This document shows, one piece after another, positions 8,001-10,000 of a DNA stretch of 10,000 nt. How positions within the stretch are numbered: position 1 is the first letter of the stretch; every line of letters starts with the position of its first letter. The stretch is from the NCBI GenBank assembly GCA_002104895.1, contig MCFG01000058.1, positions 1-10,000 on the forward strand, read 5' to 3'. The stretch is from Anaeromyces robustus (Eukaryota > Neocallimastigomycota > Neocallimastigomycetes > Neocallimastigales > Neocallimastigaceae). The notes under the pieces are model-generated. The model did no database searches, was not told where the DNA came from, and saw nothing but the letters and a program-made list of their open reading frames with translations. Position numbers and translations under genes: made by a program.

Positions 8001-8547
8001 CTCCTGTAGTTGAAATGATAATTACATTTAATTGATTATCTAAATATTTAGCCTTTTATATGTCATTAATTTGTTAAATAGAGAACAAAATATATTAATA
8101 ATTTATTTTTGAAAATTGATAATTCAAAAAAAAAAAGAAAAAAAAATTGAATTTACTTTGTTAATTAAAGGGTGATATATTTAAAATATAATAATGTTAT
8201 TATTTAAATTTATGTTATTAAGAAATAGTTTCATAAAAGGAATTTTTAATTTTTTAAAAGGTATAATTATAATTTTATAAAATGTATAATTTGATAATAG
8301 ATTCTTCAATGTTCAAAAATAACTCTTGAATTTTATTATTATTATTATTATAATATTTATAATTGTAAAAATAATATATAAATAATAAAAATATCTTTAT
8401 ATATATATATATTACATCTTTATAATCATCAAGTTGTAATAAAGTAGTAGGAATATTATCATTTAATAAATCTTTTTCCAAATTTTCAGCAACATTTCTA
8501 GCTGTTCCATTTTGAGATCCATATAAAATATTAATGGATAAACTCAT
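5092..8547 (-). CDS. methionine synthase reductase (diflavin NADPH reductase), 7 exons
   Basis: Exons, in transcript order: 8547-8416, 8052-7899, 7722-7605, 7436-6688, 6543-6382, 6255-5397 and 5233-5092. They join to 2316 nt, 771 residues plus TAA, with every junction in frame. The flavodoxin-like FMN domain (1 to about 145) has the phosphate loop GSQNGTA (10-16), STTGDGESP (58-66) and GLGDSYFTYFC (96-106). A Ser/Asn/Asp-rich hinge covers about 160-310. The FAD domain follows, with YEPG (341-344), PRYYS (479-483) and GICTGWL (520-526). The NADPH domain has GAGTGIAPF (575-583), FYGCR (645-649) and YVCG (722-725), and the C-terminus is RYLRDIWG. SCQPP, the CTGWL phrase, NSF-LP and the RYL-DIW ending match methionine synthase reductase better than P450 reductase or Tah18/NDOR1. 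The family uses NADPH to reduce and reactivate cobalamin in B12-dependent methionine synthase, in the cytosol. Human MTRR is about 700 residues; the excess here is low-complexity insertion. Oddity: the usual CGDA after the NADPH-domain Cys is replaced by CGKK. The start ATG has A at -3, and the flavodoxin strand begins at once after it. Confidence 0.9.
5234..5396 (-). other. intron 6 of the reductase gene (163 nt, phase 2)
   Basis: The donor is the consensus GTAAGT directly after TGT-GG and the acceptor is ATAG. It splits Gly725 in the conserved YVCG motif. The last exon then encodes 46 residues ending RYLRDIWG. The intron contains a near-duplicate TTTATATAATATAAT repeat at about 5328-5370. 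Confidence 0.85.
6256..6381 (-). other. intron 5 of the reductase gene (126 nt, phase 1)
   Basis: The donor is GTATAT and the acceptor TTAG. The two sides join as LCSSQG-APYYRHLK, matching the family's continuous LCS-QG-A-Y segment, so the border is secure. It includes a short (AAAT)n run near 6346-6364. Confidence 0.9.
6544..6687 (-). other. intron 4 of the reductase gene (144 nt, phase 1)
   Basis: The donor is GTAATT and the acceptor ATAG, with a T13 tract before it and TTTTAAC as a candidate branch point just upstream. It splits Gly385. It carries a (TTTA)n microsatellite at about 6615-6645. Confidence 0.85.
7437..7604 (-). other. intron 3 of the reductase gene (168 nt, phase 2)
   Basis: The donor is GTTAGT and the acceptor CTAG, splitting Asn135. 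The alternative donor GTATAA 4 nt later would put a TGA directly after the junction, so the GTTAGT site is preferred. The joined text continues as LDETIESWVKD, the expected last helix of the FMN domain. Confidence 0.85.
7723..7898 (-). other. intron 2 of the reductase gene (176 nt, phase 1)
   Basis: The donor is GTAATT and the acceptor AAAAG, splitting the codon for Gly96 inside the conserved FMN-binding GLGDS segment. This placement makes the border firm. It contains a short (TTTA)n run. Confidence 0.85.
8053..8415 (-). other. intron 1 of the reductase gene (363 nt, phase 0)
   Basis: The donor is GTAATA after Lys-Asp44 and the acceptor is AAAAG before Ala45. An in-frame TAA just upstream of the acceptor, and stops downstream if the next AG is used, leave this as the only AG that restores STTGDGE in frame. 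It is the longest intron of the gene and is AT-only filler with TA and ATT runs. The acceptor lacks a pyrimidine tract. Confidence 0.8.
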
Positions 8548-8900
8548 TCTTTCTTTACTTTTTCTTTTTTTTTTTTTAATATTTTATTATTATTATTTTT
8601 ATTATAATACTTTTCTTTCTTTTTTTTTTTTTTTAAAAAAAAAATGTTTAAAAAAAAAGGGTATTTTTTTTATACAAAAATTTTTTTAATTTTTTTTTAC
8701 CTTTTTAAGTTAACTGATTAATTTTGATTTAAGATTTATTTTTTTTTTTTGTTTAAATTTTTTTTTTTTTTTTTTTTTTTGAGATTTTTATATTAAATAA
8801 AGTTTTTAATATTTTTTCACAACTAAAAAAAATTAATTTTCAGTTGTCGATTTTTATGGAAGTATTTGAAAATCAGTGATGAAAAATCAGATGAAAAAAT
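8548..8900 (-). promoter_or_regulatory. presumed 5' flank and promoter of the reductase gene
   Basis: Read on the gene's strand, the flank is A-rich directly before the ATG and holds a 22-nt homopolymer (T on the + strand, 8759-8780). Further out, at 8819-8900, a small island of higher complexity contains an inverted repeat (ACAACT 8819-8824, AGTTGT 8842-8847, with an A4/T4 extension). It also contains degenerate direct repeats of GAAAATCAGTGAT (8868-8880, 8881-8892). No TATA box can be singled out in such AT-rich DNA. The regulatory role is inferred from position only. Confidence 0.35.
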
Positions 8901-8948
8901 AAAAAAATTTTTTTTTAATTAATTTTTTATATATAAAAATTATATTAA

Positions 8949-9066
8949 TAATTAATAATAATAATTAATAATTAATAATAATCACAAATTATAATATTAA
9001 CAAATAATAATATTAACAAATAATAATAAATAATAATATTAACAAATAATAATAAATAATAATAAA
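8949..9066 (+). repeat. AT-only minisatellite
   Basis: Units of the type AATAATATTAACAAAT recur at least three times at 8991-9056. They are interleaved with AATAATAAAT and flanked on the left by ATTAATAATA units. Copies differ by whole AAT triplets, as expected of slippage. Confidence 0.7.
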
Positions 9067-9655
9067 GAAAAAAAAACTTTATTTTTTCTTTTTTTATTTA
9101 GTTAATTATTAATCATTTTACTTTTTAATGTAATTATGACTCTTTCTTACTAATAATACTAACAATATATATTCTTTGAAACTTTAATATTTTTTTATTG
9201 ACAATATTAATAATAATAGATAATAATTTTTAAAAATAAACAACAATAATAAAATGAACAATAATAGAATGACTAAGTAATTAATAAAACAATAACAACT
9301 TAAATCAATTATAATAGTAAATAAGAAACAAAAATAAAATAAAAAATATATATATATATATAATATTTTGCCTAATATTTTTATTTTTATTTTATAATAA
9401 AATAAAACTATTTATTGAATATGGCTTTTATCTTTTATTATTTTGAATATTTATTAATTAATTTAATATTTTTGTTTTTTTTTTTTTATTATTTTTTAAT
9501 TTAAATTGGTTCAATAAGAAGTTTCAGTGTTAAATTAAATAACAAAAAATTTATTTTATGTAAATATGTAAATATTAAAAATGAATGAATGAATATATAA
9601 ACAAATAAAGAAAATAAAATATTTTTATCTAAAATTTAATATAAATTAATTAAAT

Positions 9656-9698
9656 AAAAAGAAAGAAAAAGAAAAAGAAAAAGAAGAAAAAAAAAAGA
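9656..9698 (+). repeat. (GAAAAA)n purine tract
   Basis: There are 43 nt of A and G only on the + strand, mostly GAAAAA hexamers, ending in a run of A. It is of the same type as the Lys/Glu-coding purine tract in the Cys-rich gene but lies outside any gene. It has no visible function. Confidence 0.75.
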
Positions 9699-10000
9699 TA
9701 ATTACTTATAAGAAATATTAAAAAAAAAATATTAAAAAAGTTTTAATTATTTACTTTTAATATTAACAAATTCTTTAAAGTTTAAATTAAATCAATGTAT
9801 ATTTAAAAATAAATAAATAAATAAATTAAAAATTAAAAATTAAAAAAAAAAAATTAAATTAAAATTTATTAATGATAGTTTGATTAACCATAATATTAAT
9901 AAAAGATCAAATATCTAATAAAATAAGAGTGGCACTTTTGTTTTTAAAAAAAAACTTAAAAATAAAAAAAAAAATATGAAGTATTAAAAAATTTTATAAT

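Larger units (their letters stand above)
8901..10000. other. AT-rich non-genic stretch
   Basis: No coding frame of credible composition appears on either strand, and there is no RNA gene. The stretch holds ATT/TAA tandem arrays, homopolymers and a purine tract. A distant 5' exon or an untranslated leader of the reductase gene cannot be excluded. Confidence 0.65.

Noticed and set aside
5092-8547. P450 reductase or Tah18/NDOR1 identity
   Set aside because: SCQPP, CTGWL, NSF-LP and the RYL-DIW ending fit methionine synthase reductase; the N-terminus lacks the membrane anchor of P450 reductase.
9400-9560. GGTTCAATAAGAAG near 9507 considered as a tRNA T-arm
   Set aside because: No matching acceptor, D or anticodon arms nearby.

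Overview
The window is nuclear DNA from an extremely AT-rich eukaryote. The genes are split by short GT-AG introns, and the gaps between them are almost pure A+T with long homopolymers, tri- and tetranucleotide microsatellites and snap-back palindromes. The best guess is an anaerobic gut fungus (Neocallimastigomycota: Neocallimastix, Piromyces, Anaeromyces and relatives). Three things point there: base composition, a decayed ankyrin-repeat array of the kind abundant in those genomes (phrases such as GETSLFEACRQGNENIIK), and a secreted/membrane Cys-rich protein with Dickkopf-like cysteine spacing. A dictyostelid amoeba is the main alternative on composition alone.

Layout. 1-1930: no convincing gene; poly-A tracts, three inverted repeats at 1152-1398, and one short leucine-rich ORF (670-813) of doubtful status. 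1931-2617: remnants of an ankyrin-repeat gene on the + strand, broken by several frameshifts. 2618-3214: non-genic, with a pure (ATT)22 microsatellite. 3215-4021 (- strand): an intact single-exon gene for a 268-residue Cys-rich single-pass membrane protein with a signal peptide and a Lys/Glu tail. 4022-5091: intergenic, with a three-copy palindromic element just upstream of that gene and a perfect run of about 36 AAAT units. 5092-8547 (- strand): a seven-exon gene, reconstructed here, for a 771-residue diflavin reductase whose signature segments match methionine synthase reductase (MTRR). 8548-10000: its 5' flank and further AT-rich DNA with minisatellites.

Biology. MTRR moves electrons from NADPH through FAD and FMN to reactivate cobalamin-dependent methionine synthase (MetH type). 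Most familiar fungi use only the B12-independent enzyme, so an intact MTRR implies that this organism has a B12-dependent methionine synthase elsewhere and takes up cobalamin, as would suit a rumen resident among B12-making prokaryotes. The two intact genes are co-oriented but about 1.07 kb apart, and nothing in the sequence links their functions. I see no bacterial operon, CRISPR array, rRNA, tRNA or intact transposon.
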